Virus record (IMG/VR): IMGVR_UViG_3300013005_004049
Coordinates: 1-64,000 of that record
Source: a virus
DNA: 64,000 nucleotides
Direction: 5' to 3' (one strand)
Shown here: piece after piece, positions 1 to 7,720 of the stretch
How positions within the stretch are numbered: position 1 is the first letter of the stretch
Layout: every line of letters starts with the position of its first letter
Notes under the pieces: generated by a model
Told to the model about the DNA's origin: nothing
What the model saw: only the letters and a program-made list of their open reading frames with translations
The model's database searches: none
Position numbers and translations under genes: made by a program

Positions 1-2348
1 TTAAATACCCATCTGATGCTTGCCTGTGCTGTGGAGTGTGACACACCATTTTGATACTGCTGTACTACAGCAATACCACCCACAATGTTTTGTCGTGGAG
101 TAAAGTTGATTCCTGCTCTAACTGTGCTTAGGCTAGTATCTGTGTGACTGGCTTCTAGCATAAAATTCACAGCGTCTTTGATCACAGTGTCATAGCGCAA
201 GCCCAGTTCACTCACTGTGCGAGTACGATTAACACTGTCATATGACATGGCTGTGATAGCATCACCAGACTCTATCAGTGCATTGCGCTTGTTCTGTTCC
301 ACACGAATACCACCAAACGGCCTAAAGCCGCGCCAGTCTGGCGTATACAATCTGTTGCTGATCCAAGCATCTGCACCTGTGGTTTTACCAGAGTTTGAAT
401 AACCTAGGTCTGGCAACAGATGATAGTTGGTAAAACTGTTCTGAGCATAACCTACATCAGTTTTGAACAACCAATTGTTATGGTTGTACAGGCTGTAGAT
501 ACCCACATGGTCTTTGGTAAGTGATCCACCTGCATCTTGCCCTGACAGTGTGCCGCGCACATGATTGTATTGTAGACCCACTACCCAGTTGCCCTTGATC
601 TGTTTTTCGTGCCCAACACCAAGGCGACGGTTGGTTAACGAGTAGGTGTCGTTGGTGTTGGTTGTGCCACCTTCTGTAACTAGATACCACCAGCCTTTTT
701 CCTGACTACCAGCATTACGAGTTCTGCTGGTCAATCCTTCACCATTGCTGGTATGACGACTTAACACATCGCTGTCCAAGTTCATGTTCATACGATTGTT
801 AGCTGCCTCCAACTGACTGTATTGATCAATTCTAGTGTAATAGTTTTGATTGCTTGAAGTTGTTACAACTTCGTTGGTAGTAGTTACATTGGTTGTGACA
901 TCGTTACGCACAGTCACAGTTGTCACTGGAGTTCCGTCGGCGGTAGTAGTAGTACCATCACTCCAGGTTGTTACTGTTCTAGGAGTGGTAACTGTGGTCA
1001 CTGTTACAGGTGTTGTTTGAGTTGTAGTAGTGGTCACAGGTGTTGTGCTTACCACTGTGGTTGTACGCACCACTGCCAACTGTTTGTTATCAGCTGTGGC
1101 GTCACCGCGGTTATTGGCATGAGTAACTACCTCTACAGTGTTGCCACGCACAATAGTAGCACTTGTTACTGTGGTGCCTGGGGTTTCTGTTGTCACAACC
1201 TGCGAAGTACCAGGTGCGGTGCTGACCACAGTGGGGGTAGTATTCAAGCTAGATGTCGCTCCGGATGTGCCAGGATTGGCCACTGTACCATCGCCTGTGT
1301 CTGTGCTGGTTGTTGTGCTGGCGCTGTTGTAGTAATAGCTGACTTCAGATACTTGCACACTGTTACAATTTTCAGTTCCCAACCAACCACCACCGTAGGC
1401 CGCCATACAGTTTGTCATGTTAGGATATAAATCCAGAGCCTTGGTGCTGTCAAAGGTGATAAAGTAATAAACATAGGCATTGGTATTGGTAAAAGTGATA
1501 TCGCTAGATGCAGTGAAGCGACTGTCACTGAGAGTTATGGCTTGATTGTCAACAATAGTAGTCCAAGTCTTGCCATCATTGGAGCCAAACAAACTGAATT
1601 TGCTGGGATCTCTTGGAGCATAGTCGTTGGCAGTGGTTATAGTTAACTTTTCCAGCACACGACCTTGATCCAGCTTGATTGTAAAACCAGCACTGGCACG
1701 ATCAAAGTTCAGGTATTTTGTGCCTGAGTTGCCATCAATCACATTGGTAGCACCTTCTCCCGACGGACTGTTATTGCTAGTCGGAGTCACTTGTACCACA
1801 TTAGCACTGGTAATTGCTGTGTATGTTGGCGTGGTGCTGCCGCTACCGGCTGTTTGCCCTGCTGCCAATGGGGTGGTGCTGGCCCAGGTGTAACTGCTTA
1901 TATCACCGGCACTAACACTGGTGTCCATATTGGTAAAACTGGCACTGGCACCGTAATTGTAGCCCTCTGCTGTGGAAATTACATTTCCAAGCCATCCACT
2001 ACCAAGATAAAAGATAGCTCCACTTCCCAGTGCTGTTATCTGTCCTGTAGAGTGGATTATTCTATTCAGTGTGTTGTCACTGTTGTACAATCCCATACCA
2101 TGAGTGCCATCACCATTGTCAATGAATTTGAAATATTGACCAGCGGTGGCTGTGACAGTTTGGAAATTGGAATCATACGGTGCAATAAAATTTGAAGCGT
2201 TTAAGGTAGTTCCGCTCCAGTTGTATTGCACATCAAAGATTTGATTAATACTAAACGCACCATCTGTTACTGCGGCATTGGTGTTTGAAACCATGCCCAT
2301 GGCCAAGGCCATAGCGGCCACGAAGGCCATTACTTTTTTTATTATCAT
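1..2348 (-). CDS. Autotransporter-like surface protein (3' end cut by window edge)
   Basis: An open frame of at least 782 codons runs from an ATG at 2348 to the window edge without a stop; the last complete codons read RWVF, so little is missing. GGAG precedes the ATG. Residues 1-26 form a signal peptide (basic start, Ala-rich core, cleavage near NTNA/A). About residues 186-300 resemble a discoidin/F5-8C-type carbohydrate-binding domain, followed by a Thr/Val-rich low-complexity linker to about 480. The last 280 or so residues alternate polar and aromatic residues with many Tyr/Trp and end near a terminal Phe, as in autotransporter beta-barrels. Inferred role: a secreted passenger anchored in the outer membrane of the infected host. 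It lies directly downstream of the curli-like genes and has its own late-type promoter. An outer-membrane adhesin or porin-like protein is the alternative. Confidence 0.7.
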   Translation of the reverse strand, partial: MIIKKVMAFVAAMALAMGMVSNTNAAVTDGAFSINQIFDVQYNWSGTTLNASNFIAPYDSNFQTVTATAGQYFKFIDNGDGTHGMGLYNSDNTLNRIIHSTGQITALGSGAIFYLGSGWLGNVISTAEGYNYGASASFTNMDTSVSAGDISSYTWASTTPLAAGQTAGSGSTTPTYTAITSANVVQVTPTSNNSPSGEGATNVIDGNSGTKYLNFDRASAGFTIKLDQGRVLEKLTITTANDYAPRDPSKFSLFGSNDGKTWTTIVDNQAITLSDSRFTASSDITFTNTNAYVYYFITFDSTKALDLYPNMTNCMAAYGGGWLGTENCNSVQVSEVSYYYNSASTTTSTDTGDGTVANPGTSGATSSLNTTPTVVSTAPGTSQVVTTETPGTTVTSATIVRGNTVEVVTHANNRGDATADNKQLAVVRTTTVVSTTPVTTTTTQTTPVTVTTVTTPRTVTTWSDGTTTTADGTPVTTVTVRNDVTTNVTTTNEVVTTSSNQNYYTRIDQYSQLEAANNRMNMNLDSDVLSRHTSNGEGLTSRTRNAGSQEKGWWYLVTEGGTTNTNDTYSLTNRRLGVGHEKQIKGNWVVGLQYNHVRGTLSGQDAGGSLTKDHVGIYSLYNHNNWLFKTDVGYAQNSFTNYHLLPDLGYSNSGKTTGADAWISNRLYTPDWRGFRPFGGIRVEQNKRNALIESGDAITAMSYDSVNRTRTVSELGLRYDTVIKDAVNFMLEASHTDTSLSTVRAGINFTPRQNIVGGIAVVQQYQNGVSHSTAQASIRWVF

Positions 2349-2390
2349 TTTTTTCTCCAACTTTATTATTGTTATTGGTGTTGGTGCTAG

Positions 2391-2396
2391 TATTTA
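2391..2396 (-). promoter_or_regulatory. Late promoter core TAAATA
   Basis: The minus strand reads CCTAAATACTAG about 43 nt upstream of the autotransporter-like ATG at 2348. The same core recurs upstream of many structural genes in this window and matches the T4-type late promoter (TATAAATA) in relaxed form. Confidence 0.5.
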
Positions 2397-2427
2397 GGCC
2401 AAAATGGACAAACCAAAAAATACTGAG

Positions 2428-3531
2428 TTATTGCTGTGTTATAGTGAGTGAGCTGGTACTGCCTTTGTTGACATTTTGTATAATGGTCTGACCGTCTTGG
2501 TTCAAAGTAAATGTAGCATTTTTATTGGTATCAAAAGTAGCAGTGGCCGTGTGTACACCTGCTTTGTACAGTGTGACCTTGCTGGAATCTTCATTGAAAT
2601 AATACAACAGTCCCAGTGACTTGTTGGCGGCATAGCCAGGCAACACTGGTATATCTAGTTCGTTGCTCAACAACGAAGCATTTTGTCTGTCTAGTTCATT
2701 CAATTCATTGTAGGCCAATAAATCTGCGTCTAAGTCATTTCTATCCAAGGCTGTTTTTTCATCTAGCGCATTGACATCTAATTTTGAAAATTTCAGTAGG
2801 TCAATATCTAATTCATTGAAATCCAACAGTCCTTTTTCTTTTCTGGCTATGCCTGCTTGCTCTGCGTCTGTTATTTCTTTTGGCTTGCTGATGATCAACA
2901 TGTTGCTGATATTGGCTTGATCCAATCTTACCACCGTGGGCTCGGTAGGCGGTTGATAGGCACTGTTGACCATGGTGGCCTGATAAGGAACATCCAATAA
3001 CACAACTCCTGCTAGATTTCTGACTTCTATCACACCTGTAACACAACCGCCTTTGGGATCACAACTGGGCAGCAGCATCACAAGGCTGCGCCCTAGTTCA
3101 TCCACTGTCATGGAAAAATCAGTACCTCGTACGGCAATGGTAGCAGTGGGTGTTTTGATAGCTACCTGCTGGGGATTGTTTTTGGCTATCTGTCCCGAGG
3201 CATATCGTGCCGTACCCAAGGCCATGTTGATGGCCAACTTGCCTGATCCTTTCTTTGGATCATATACAAAATCATCTATGATCATTTTTGAATGTTCAGT
3301 GAGCTTGACTGTGGTTTTGTCTTCAAAGGTAAGTTCGGCCCGAGACTTGGCTGTGGAAATGGCGTCGTTCATTTCAACACCAGTATTCACAGCCGAGGGA
3401 ATACTTTTCTTGTTCCTCAGAATCTCTGTAGGACCAGTTTGTTCTGTTACTTTGCCAACTGCGGCAGCAGCTTCAATCGGACTGAGTAACAGTAACGTTG
3501 TTATTAGAACCGTTGCTGGTAATAACTGCAT
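2428..3531 (-). CDS. FecR-domain secreted protein of the curli-like operon
   Basis: The 367-residue product begins at an ATG at 3531, chosen because a clean signal peptide follows it (MQLLPATVLITT..., cleavage near AAAA). A FecR-type domain covers roughly residues 25-190, with TFEDKTTVKLTEHSK, IAIKTP-like and ATIAVRGTDFSM segments that are typical of the fold. A Leu/Asp-rich region (about 225-300) repeats LD/NELD motifs. The last residues read LTITQQ, resembling the VTVTQSD end of the curlin-like protein next door. It overlaps that gene's end by 59 nt, so the two are probably co-transcribed. FecR proteins are best known as sigma regulators, but this one has no anti-sigma or TM segment, so a periplasmic or exported role is more likely. 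Function is not established. Confidence 0.65.
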   Translation of the reverse strand: MQLLPATVLITTLLLLSPIEAAAAVGKVTEQTGPTEILRNKKSIPSAVNTGVEMNDAISTAKSRAELTFEDKTTVKLTEHSKMIIDDFVYDPKKGSGKLAINMALGTARYASGQIAKNNPQQVAIKTPTATIAVRGTDFSMTVDELGRSLVMLLPSCDPKGGCVTGVIEVRNLAGVVLLDVPYQATMVNSAYQPPTEPTVVRLDQANISNMLIISKPKEITDAEQAGIARKEKGLLDFNELDIDLLKFSKLDVNALDEKTALDRNDLDADLLAYNELNELDRQNASLLSNELDIPVLPGYAANKSLGLLYYFNEDSSKVTLYKAGVHTATATFDTNKNATFTLNQDGQTIIQNVNKGSTSSLTITQQ

Positions 3532-4144
3532 TTTTATTTGACACTCCACTCTGTACCAGTGTAACCGCATTTGGTGCACCGTTTGCTCCACTGCCCGATA
3601 CCGTAATTTCTCCTGAATGCAACCCCACACCAGATGCAGTGTGTGTTACATTGTTGTAGTTGCCGGTTATGGCTATGGTGCTTCTTGTTGTTCCTCCGCT
3701 GAGTGTTTGTACAGTGTTGTTATTATTACCAACTATTTCAGATCTAATGGTGTTTGCATTGCAGTTGGAAGCCAATGCTGTACCGCAGCCTACAGTTTGA
3801 TTATTGCCACTACCATCAGCAGATATAACCACAGTGGCTCCAGTGCCATTGGTTTCATTGTTTACCACTACAGAAACAGTGTTACTGGCGCCTATTTGCG
3901 TGATAGTCACGCTGTTAAGATCGCCTTTGATCAGTGCAGGATCATCTGTGTTGCCTGATCCGTCAACATTTCCATTCACAAGATTACCAGCTCCTGTTTG
4001 CGTGATTGATACTGTGGAATTATCTCCTATTTGCTCAATGTAGACATCATTGGCCCAACTGTTGGATAGCATCAGCCCTGACGCTGATAGCATGACCAAC
4101 AAACTTTTCCACAATCTACTTTTATTTTTTATTTTAGTTTTCAT
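3473..4144 (-). CDS. Curlin-like (CsgA/CsgB-type) repeat protein
   Basis: The 223-residue protein starts at an ATG at 4144, where GGAG lies 7 nt upstream. It has a signal peptide ending at about SWA/ND. The mature part is rich in Asn, Gly, Thr, Ser and Val and carries curlin-style units such as YIEQIGDNSTVSITQTGAGN and VTITQIGASN, then looser repeats with alternating beta residues and Asn/Gly turns, ending VTVTQSD. Curlin repeats form the amyloid fibre of bacterial curli, with CsgG as export pore. The CsgG and CsgF genes lie immediately upstream in the same operon, so this is the obvious export substrate. The repeats are less regular than in E. coli CsgA, so amyloid formation is inferred only. 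Confidence 0.7.
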   Translation of the reverse strand: MKTKIKNKSRLWKSLLVMLSASGLMLSNSWANDVYIEQIGDNSTVSITQTGAGNLVNGNVDGSGNTDDPALIKGDLNSVTITQIGASNTVSVVVNNETNGTGATVVISADGSGNNQTVGCGTALASNCNANTIRSEIVGNNNNTVQTLSGGTTRSTIAITGNYNNVTHTASGVGLHSGEITVSGSGANGAPNAVTLVQSGVSNKNAVITSNGSNNNVTVTQSD

Positions 4145-4174
4145 TTTAGCTCCAGATGCTTGTGCATCCATGTG

Positions 4175-4327
4175 TTACTTTCCCTTACTGCTCTGCTCCT
4201 TTGAAGGCGGTGCTCTCATCATTTTTGCTTCTTGCATGACTTTATCTCTCGCTGGGCTGCTCCGTTGCGGGGGCTGCGCTGGCATCTGACTGGGATGGCG
4301 CGACGGTTTGTGATTGAACCAACTCAT
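4175..4327 (-). CDS. Small Pro/Lys-rich protein overlapping the csgG end
   Basis: A 50-codon frame (MSWFNHKPSR...) starts at 4327 behind a strong AAGGAG placed 7-8 nt upstream. It overlaps the low-complexity C-terminal tail of csgG in another frame and ends before the curlin-like gene. The product is basic and proline-rich with no recognised domain. The good ribosome site argues that it is translated; the overlap with an accepted gene argues for caution. Confidence 0.45.
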   Translation of the reverse strand: MSWFNHKPSRHPSQMPAQPPQRSSPARDKVMQEAKMMRAPPSKEQSSKGK

Positions 4328-5141
4328 CTTTGTTCTCCTTAATTTGCGTTGTGCCACTGGCTGCAAGTTTTTTATATCTCCACAAGCCTTTCTTTTCGCC
4401 TGCTATGACCATGTCATGTACTGCTTGTTCTATGGCAACTCGCACAGCATAGGTAGTCGGTTCATTAAGAGCAGATCCATTTTCAAGCTCAAGGGCCTTG
4501 GTACCTGCGTCTACAAAACGCAACACACCCACATTGTGCTGAGTGCTATAGATAGTTTTGCTAACAGCATTGCTTATTAGAACTTCACCACTGTTAACAC
4601 TGATCAATCTGAGACTGATAACGATTTCATCCACACGGTATTGTTGGCTTCCACCAATGCCTAAAAATCTAGCACCGTTGCCGCCACTTCTTATGTTGCT
4701 GTCATACCCTATAATGCCACCTTCAATCAGCACTCCTGCCACAGTCATTGGTTTCAATGGCCTAGCATCTTTTCCTTCATATACTTCTCGTTGATTGCGT
4801 ATCAGCTGGCGCTCTTTGATCAGATTATCAAGCCCCACACGCTCTACCACTTTGAACCAGTTGTTGGCGTCTTGCAGTGATTTTATTAAAAACACTTCTG
4901 CGCCCTGAGTGACTGCTTTTGAAAACACAGCCAATCTGTCATTGGGTTTCATCTGCCCTGTTTTGTCCGCAAATCCATACACAGCTATGGTTATAGGTGG
5001 CCCATCCAAGTCAGGTAATTTTGTTACTAGATTTTCTTTTGGCAGTAGTGCAACAGGCTCTTCTTTGTTCAGGTCCATGTTTACATGAGCACATCCCGAG
5101 AGAGCTGTCGCAAGGATTGTGTATAGCAAGATGTGTTTCAT
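4242..5141 (-). CDS. csgG: CsgG-like outer-membrane curli secretion pore
   Basis: The 299-residue protein has a lipoprotein signal (ALSGC, lipidated Cys16) and the full CsgG fold. Segments AVYGFADKTGQMKP, FKVVERVGLDNLIKERQLIR, VEGGIIGYDSNIRSGGNGAR, YRVDEIVISLRLISVNSGEVL and RFVD match E. coli CsgG in order. CsgG forms a nonameric channel in the outer membrane that exports curli subunits. In the constriction loop the E. coli Tyr (KPY) is replaced by Asn (KPN), while a Phe a few residues on is kept, so pore gating may differ. A Ser/Ala/Pro-rich tail extends the C-terminus. The gene abuts csgF (shared base at 5141). Alternative phage role: a late outer-membrane pore assisting lysis. Confidence 0.9.
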   Translation of the reverse strand: MKHILLYTILATALSGCAHVNMDLNKEEPVALLPKENLVTKLPDLDGPPITIAVYGFADKTGQMKPNDRLAVFSKAVTQGAEVFLIKSLQDANNWFKVVERVGLDNLIKERQLIRNQREVYEGKDARPLKPMTVAGVLIEGGIIGYDSNIRSGGNGARFLGIGGSQQYRVDEIVISLRLISVNSGEVLISNAVSKTIYSTQHNVGVLRFVDAGTKALELENGSALNEPTTYAVRVAIEQAVHDMVIAGEKKGLWRYKKLAASGTTQIKENKDELVQSQTVAPSQSDASAAPATEQPSER

Positions 5142-5587
5142 TAAAATGCAAAGCTCGCTATTGGGACAATTATTTCTGTTCTGCCACCTGTAGCTTCAAT
5201 TATGGTCAAAGTTACATCGGTGCCAGTTTTAACCCAACTGATATTTGTACCTTGAAAGTCCATGCTACCGCTGTTGCCGCCACCTTCAGCAAACATTTGA
5301 TCAGCCAGCTGTTTGGATAATTGGGCGTAGATACGGGCTTCTACATTTACAAGAAATTTTGCAAGATTTGTTTGTTTTGCGGCTGCTTCTGCTTTGGCCA
5401 ATGCTGCGGCTGCTTCTGCTTTGATTTCTTTGGCTTTGTTTTCTTCCATCTGGAAGATGGAAAGTACATGTTGGCTGTAGCCGTTGCCCGGTATAAACGC
5501 AGGGCTTTGAAATTGATGCACCAGCTCGGTTGGACGAGCAACCGCTGATACAGTGACTAGCGCCACCACCAGCAGTAACCTTTTCAT
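5141..5587 (-). CDS. csgF: CsgF-like curli assembly accessory protein
   Basis: The 148-residue protein has a signal peptide and the CsgF hallmark N-terminus (VHQFQSPAFIPGNGYSQHVL, equivalent to the FQFRNPNFGG region that plugs into the CsgG pore). An Ala/Lys/Glu-rich coiled-coil insert (about residues 52-75) follows, then the C-terminal domain (AKFLVNVEARIYAQLSKQLA ... VTLTIIEATGGRTEIIVPI). CsgF links the CsgG channel to the nucleator at the cell surface. It is the first gene of the export operon, about 75 nt downstream of a late promoter core. E. coli CsgF is of similar length (138 aa). CsgE and the CsgD regulator are not seen in the window. Confidence 0.85.
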   Translation of the reverse strand: MKRLLLVVALVTVSAVARPTELVHQFQSPAFIPGNGYSQHVLSIFQMEENKAKEIKAEAAAALAKAEAAAKQTNLAKFLVNVEARIYAQLSKQLADQMFAEGGGNSGSMDFQGTNISWVKTGTDVTLTIIEATGGRTEIIVPIASFAF

Positions 5588-5662
5588 CTTCCCAGCTCCT
5601 TTTGATAATTCCGCAGGGCTTGTTGATGATTTTAATTGATAGAAACGCCCTTGTTATGTAAG

Positions 5663-5668
5663 TATTTA
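5663..5668 (-). promoter_or_regulatory. Late promoter core TAAATA for the csgFG operon
   Basis: The minus strand reads TGTAAATACTTAC about 76 nt upstream of csgF, in a 109-nt gap that holds nothing else recognisable. It implies that the curli-like operon is expressed late in infection. Confidence 0.5.
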
Positions 5669-5696
5669 CAACATCAAGAGCATCAATTCACTGGTG

Positions 5697-6038
5697 CTAT
5701 TTTGGTAAATTGGGCAGTATAAGTTTGGTTGACCCAGTGCTGATTATACGGTGCAGGATTTCACTGTAAAAACTGTCTAATTCGCCACTAAATTTTCCAA
5801 TCAAACTTTTACTTAATTCTGTGGCCCTTGCACAATCGTTATTTTTTACAGCCTGTATCAACTGCTCGTGTAGTGCTACATTAGATTCAAGTGATGCCAT
5901 TTCCATTACAATTTGCTCCACTGGCAACACACAAAAGGCAGGAACAAGGCCGTCAGGATGCGGCATACTGTCTAGCTCTAGCAAGGTATATCTTTTGCGT
6001 AATTCGTCGGCAACTGCTTGTGTAAGAACAATATGCAT
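5697..6038 (-). CDS. Hypothetical protein, 113 aa
   Basis: The product is mostly helical (TQAVADELRKRYTLLELD..., ASLESNVALHEQLIQAVKNN) with no signal peptide and no recognised domain. It is the last gene of a tight minus-strand run with the coiled-coil, exonuclease and clpS genes; the start is 2 nt after the previous stop, which suggests translational coupling. I do not recognise it. Confidence 0.6.
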   Translation of the reverse strand: MHIVLTQAVADELRKRYTLLELDSMPHPDGLVPAFCVLPVEQIVMEMASLESNVALHEQLIQAVKNNDCARATELSKSLIGKFSGELDSFYSEILHRIISTGSTKLILPNLPK

Positions 6039-6039
6039 G

Positions 6040-6279
6040 TTACCACCGTTGACTTTGTTCTCTAAACGCTTCTAGTCTAGCTGCTTTATTACTTTCTGTT
6101 GCGGAACTCTGATTGCCGGTGTTTGCTAGCATGGCTGTTTGTACCACAGTTTGTTCAATGCTGTGTACTGTGTTCTTTAGTTCTTCTACATCGTCAAGTA
6201 TAAACTTGATTCTGGTATCCATGGCTTTGACAATACTAATCAGTTCGTCAACTTTGCTATCAGTTTCTTTTTCGTACAT
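6040..6279 (-). CDS. Small coiled-coil protein, 79 aa
   Basis: The sequence is a heptad-rich acidic helix (VDELISIVKAMDTRIKFI, VEELKNTVHSIEQTVV) followed by a polar tail. It shares one base with the exonuclease gene upstream. Probably an oligomeric accessory protein; function unknown. Confidence 0.6.
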   Translation of the reverse strand: MYEKETDSKVDELISIVKAMDTRIKFILDDVEELKNTVHSIEQTVVQTAMLANTGNQSSATESNKAARLEAFREQSQRW

Positions 6280-6830
6280 TAGGCATGGGCCCTTTCTTTA
6301 GGGTTAACAACTTTTGCTTTTTTATATATTTCTTGAACACCAATAGCTTGATAATAACAATCCATAAGAGCATTGTGTGCTGCTCTGCGCGATTTATCTC
6401 TTGGGTCGCCGTGTACACCAAACAATGTACGACTGTCACGAATTTGCCAGAATTGCCATGGTGTGGGCTTGCCCAGCTGGCGATACAAGTTTTCTAAAAT
6501 AACAATATCAAACGCAGGCCCTTGACACCAAATACTGTCAACTCCTACTAGAAATCTGTTCAGACTGGAGGACAATGTTTCTAGACTCACTCTGTTTGAT
6601 TCGCCCATGGCTTCTTCAAAAACTTCAGATTCTTGTTTTCCCCACCAGTCAACAGTTTCTTGTTGTACATGACGGCCCAGGCTCAGTTGTTCGTCGACAT
6701 CAATGCGCAGATATAAACCTGCTTCTGCATCAACATCCTCCTCCCAGGGATTGAATTTCACAGCGCCAATGGTTAAGATCACGCTTTCTGGGCGTGTGCT
6801 CAGAGTTTCTAAATCAAGCATCACATCCAT
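6279..6830 (-). CDS. dexA: DexA-like 3'-5' exonuclease (DEDDh family)
   Basis: The 183-residue protein carries the ordered exonuclease motifs: Exo I DLE at Asp6/Glu8, Exo II at Asp108 in GPAFDIVIL, and Exo III with His152 and Asp157 in AHNALMDC. This is the DEDDh arrangement of the T4 DexA/exonuclease VIII-like family, which degrades single-stranded DNA from the 3' end. T4 DexA is somewhat longer (about 227 aa). The stop overlaps the next gene and the start abuts clpS, so the two are co-transcribed. The substrate, DNA or RNA, cannot be fixed from the sequence. Confidence 0.8.
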   Translation of the reverse strand: MDVMLDLETLSTRPESVILTIGAVKFNPWEEDVDAEAGLYLRIDVDEQLSLGRHVQQETVDWWGKQESEVFEEAMGESNRVSLETLSSSLNRFLVGVDSIWCQGPAFDIVILENLYRQLGKPTPWQFWQIRDSRTLFGVHGDPRDKSRRAAHNALMDCYYQAIGVQEIYKKAKVVNPKERAHA

Positions 6831-7159
6831 TAGCCGTCTACCTCAAGTTTGATTTGCAAGGGAAATCCGTTGTTTCTTGCCAGCAGTGTGGTTTCTATAC
6901 CTTTTTGCTCGGCCAATTCAAAAGGATACACTGCTACAACACCACTGCCTTCTTCATGGATTTGAACAGTTTTGGCTTCGGCAGCTTCGGGTCCGTATTT
7001 GAATATATTTTTCAAGCATTCAACAATAAATTCCATGGTAGTAATTTCATCATTGACAAAAATTACTTTGAATAGTTTTGGCTCTTGAACATTCAACTTT
7101 GGATCATGTTTCAAAGCATTTTCTTGTCTGGGCTTGATAGCAGTGTCGGTTGGCATCAT
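6830..7159 (-). CDS. clpS: ClpS-like N-degron adaptor
   Basis: The protein has up to 109 residues (the second ATG, at 7156, fits the GGAAAG site slightly better). It shows the ClpS core KVIFVNDEITTMEFIVECL and IHEEGSGVVAVYPFELAEQK. N-degron pocket residues are visible: Asn36-Asp37 (next residue Glu38 where E. coli has Asp), gatekeeper Met42 and His68. ClpS delivers proteins with destabilising N-termini to ClpAP. The phage encodes ClpX but no ClpA or ClpP here, so this adaptor would act on host ClpAP and redirect its substrate choice. It lies in the same cluster as hsp20, bS21 and clpX. Confidence 0.85.
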   Translation of the reverse strand: MMPTDTAIKPRQENALKHDPKLNVQEPKLFKVIFVNDEITTMEFIVECLKNIFKYGPEAAEAKTVQIHEEGSGVVAVYPFELAEQKGIETTLLARNNGFPLQIKLEVDG

Positions 7160-7178
7160 TTTCTTTCCAAAAGTAAAA

Positions 7179-7200
7179 GGCTACGAGTTGCCTCGTAGCC
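7179..7200 (-). terminator. Hairpin terminator after hsp20
   Basis: A perfect 9-bp stem GGCTACGAG/CTCGTAGCC with a 4-nt loop is followed on the minus strand by TTTTACTTTT. It separates hsp20 from clpS. Confidence 0.75.
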
Positions 7201-7209
7201 TACATTATA

Positions 7210-7662
7210 TTACTTAGAGAAAGTAATTGCAACCTTCTTGGGTTTTTGTGTTTCCGGAACTTTGTGTTCCAGAGTCACAGTGAGAATGCCATTGGCCACA
7301 CCAGCACCTATCACTTCCACACTTTCATTTAGTGGAAACACTCGTTCAAAGTTACGAGTGGCCAGGCCGCGATGTAGATATTGCCAGGTTTCTTCACTGT
7401 CGCGCTTGCGTTCACCCCGAATGGTCAGCACACTCTGTCCATAAGTATTTGTCACAGTTTCAATGTCTAATTCATTTTCCAAAAAGCCAGCCACTGCCAT
7501 TTCGATAATGTATCTATTATCACCTGTGCGAATGATATTGTGCGGTGGGTAGTTTTCTTGTTTGCTCACTTGGAAAGAGCGTTGAATCTCTTCAAACAGT
7601 TGGTCAAAACCAACAAAACTGCGATGTAGGGTGGGTAGATCTAGAGTTACATAAGTGGTCAT
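7210..7662 (-). CDS. hsp20: Hsp20/IbpA-like small heat-shock chaperone
   Basis: The 150-residue protein starts at the ATG at 7662, 8 nt after AAAGGAG. An alpha-crystallin domain spans about residues 35-140: YPPHNIIRTGDNRYIIEMAV, GFLENELDIE, VLTIRGERK, YLHRGLATRNFERVFPLNES and VANGILTVTLEHKVPE, the order seen in IbpA/IbpB-type proteins. These ATP-independent chaperones hold unfolding proteins; T4-like phages of aquatic bacteria commonly carry one. The gene is monocistronic, with its own combined early/late promoter and its own terminator, which implies strong expression throughout infection. Confidence 0.9.
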   Translation of the reverse strand: MTTYVTLDLPTLHRSFVGFDQLFEEIQRSFQVSKQENYPPHNIIRTGDNRYIIEMAVAGFLENELDIETVTNTYGQSVLTIRGERKRDSEETWQYLHRGLATRNFERVFPLNESVEVIGAGVANGILTVTLEHKVPETQKPKKVAITFSK

Positions 7663-7692
7663 TTTATTTTCTCCTTTAAGCAAAATATGACT

Positions 7693-7717
7693 TGTAAGAC
7701 CCCGTAGGCATCTTACA
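7693..7717 (-). other. 5'-UTR hairpin upstream of hsp20
   Basis: TGTAAGA and TCTTACA form a 7-bp stem around an 11-nt loop just downstream of the predicted transcription start of hsp20. Its role is unknown; an RNA stabiliser or temperature-responsive element is possible but not shown. Confidence 0.35.
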
Positions 7718-7720
7718 TTT

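Noticed and set aside
478-690. Open frames on both strands within 1-2348
   Set aside because: They overlap the long signal-peptide-to-barrel frame on the minus strand, have no ribosome sites and show biased, low-complexity translations.
7662-7717. A proven RNA thermometer upstream of hsp20
   Set aside because: The hairpin does not clearly pair with the AAAGGAG site, so temperature control is only a guess.
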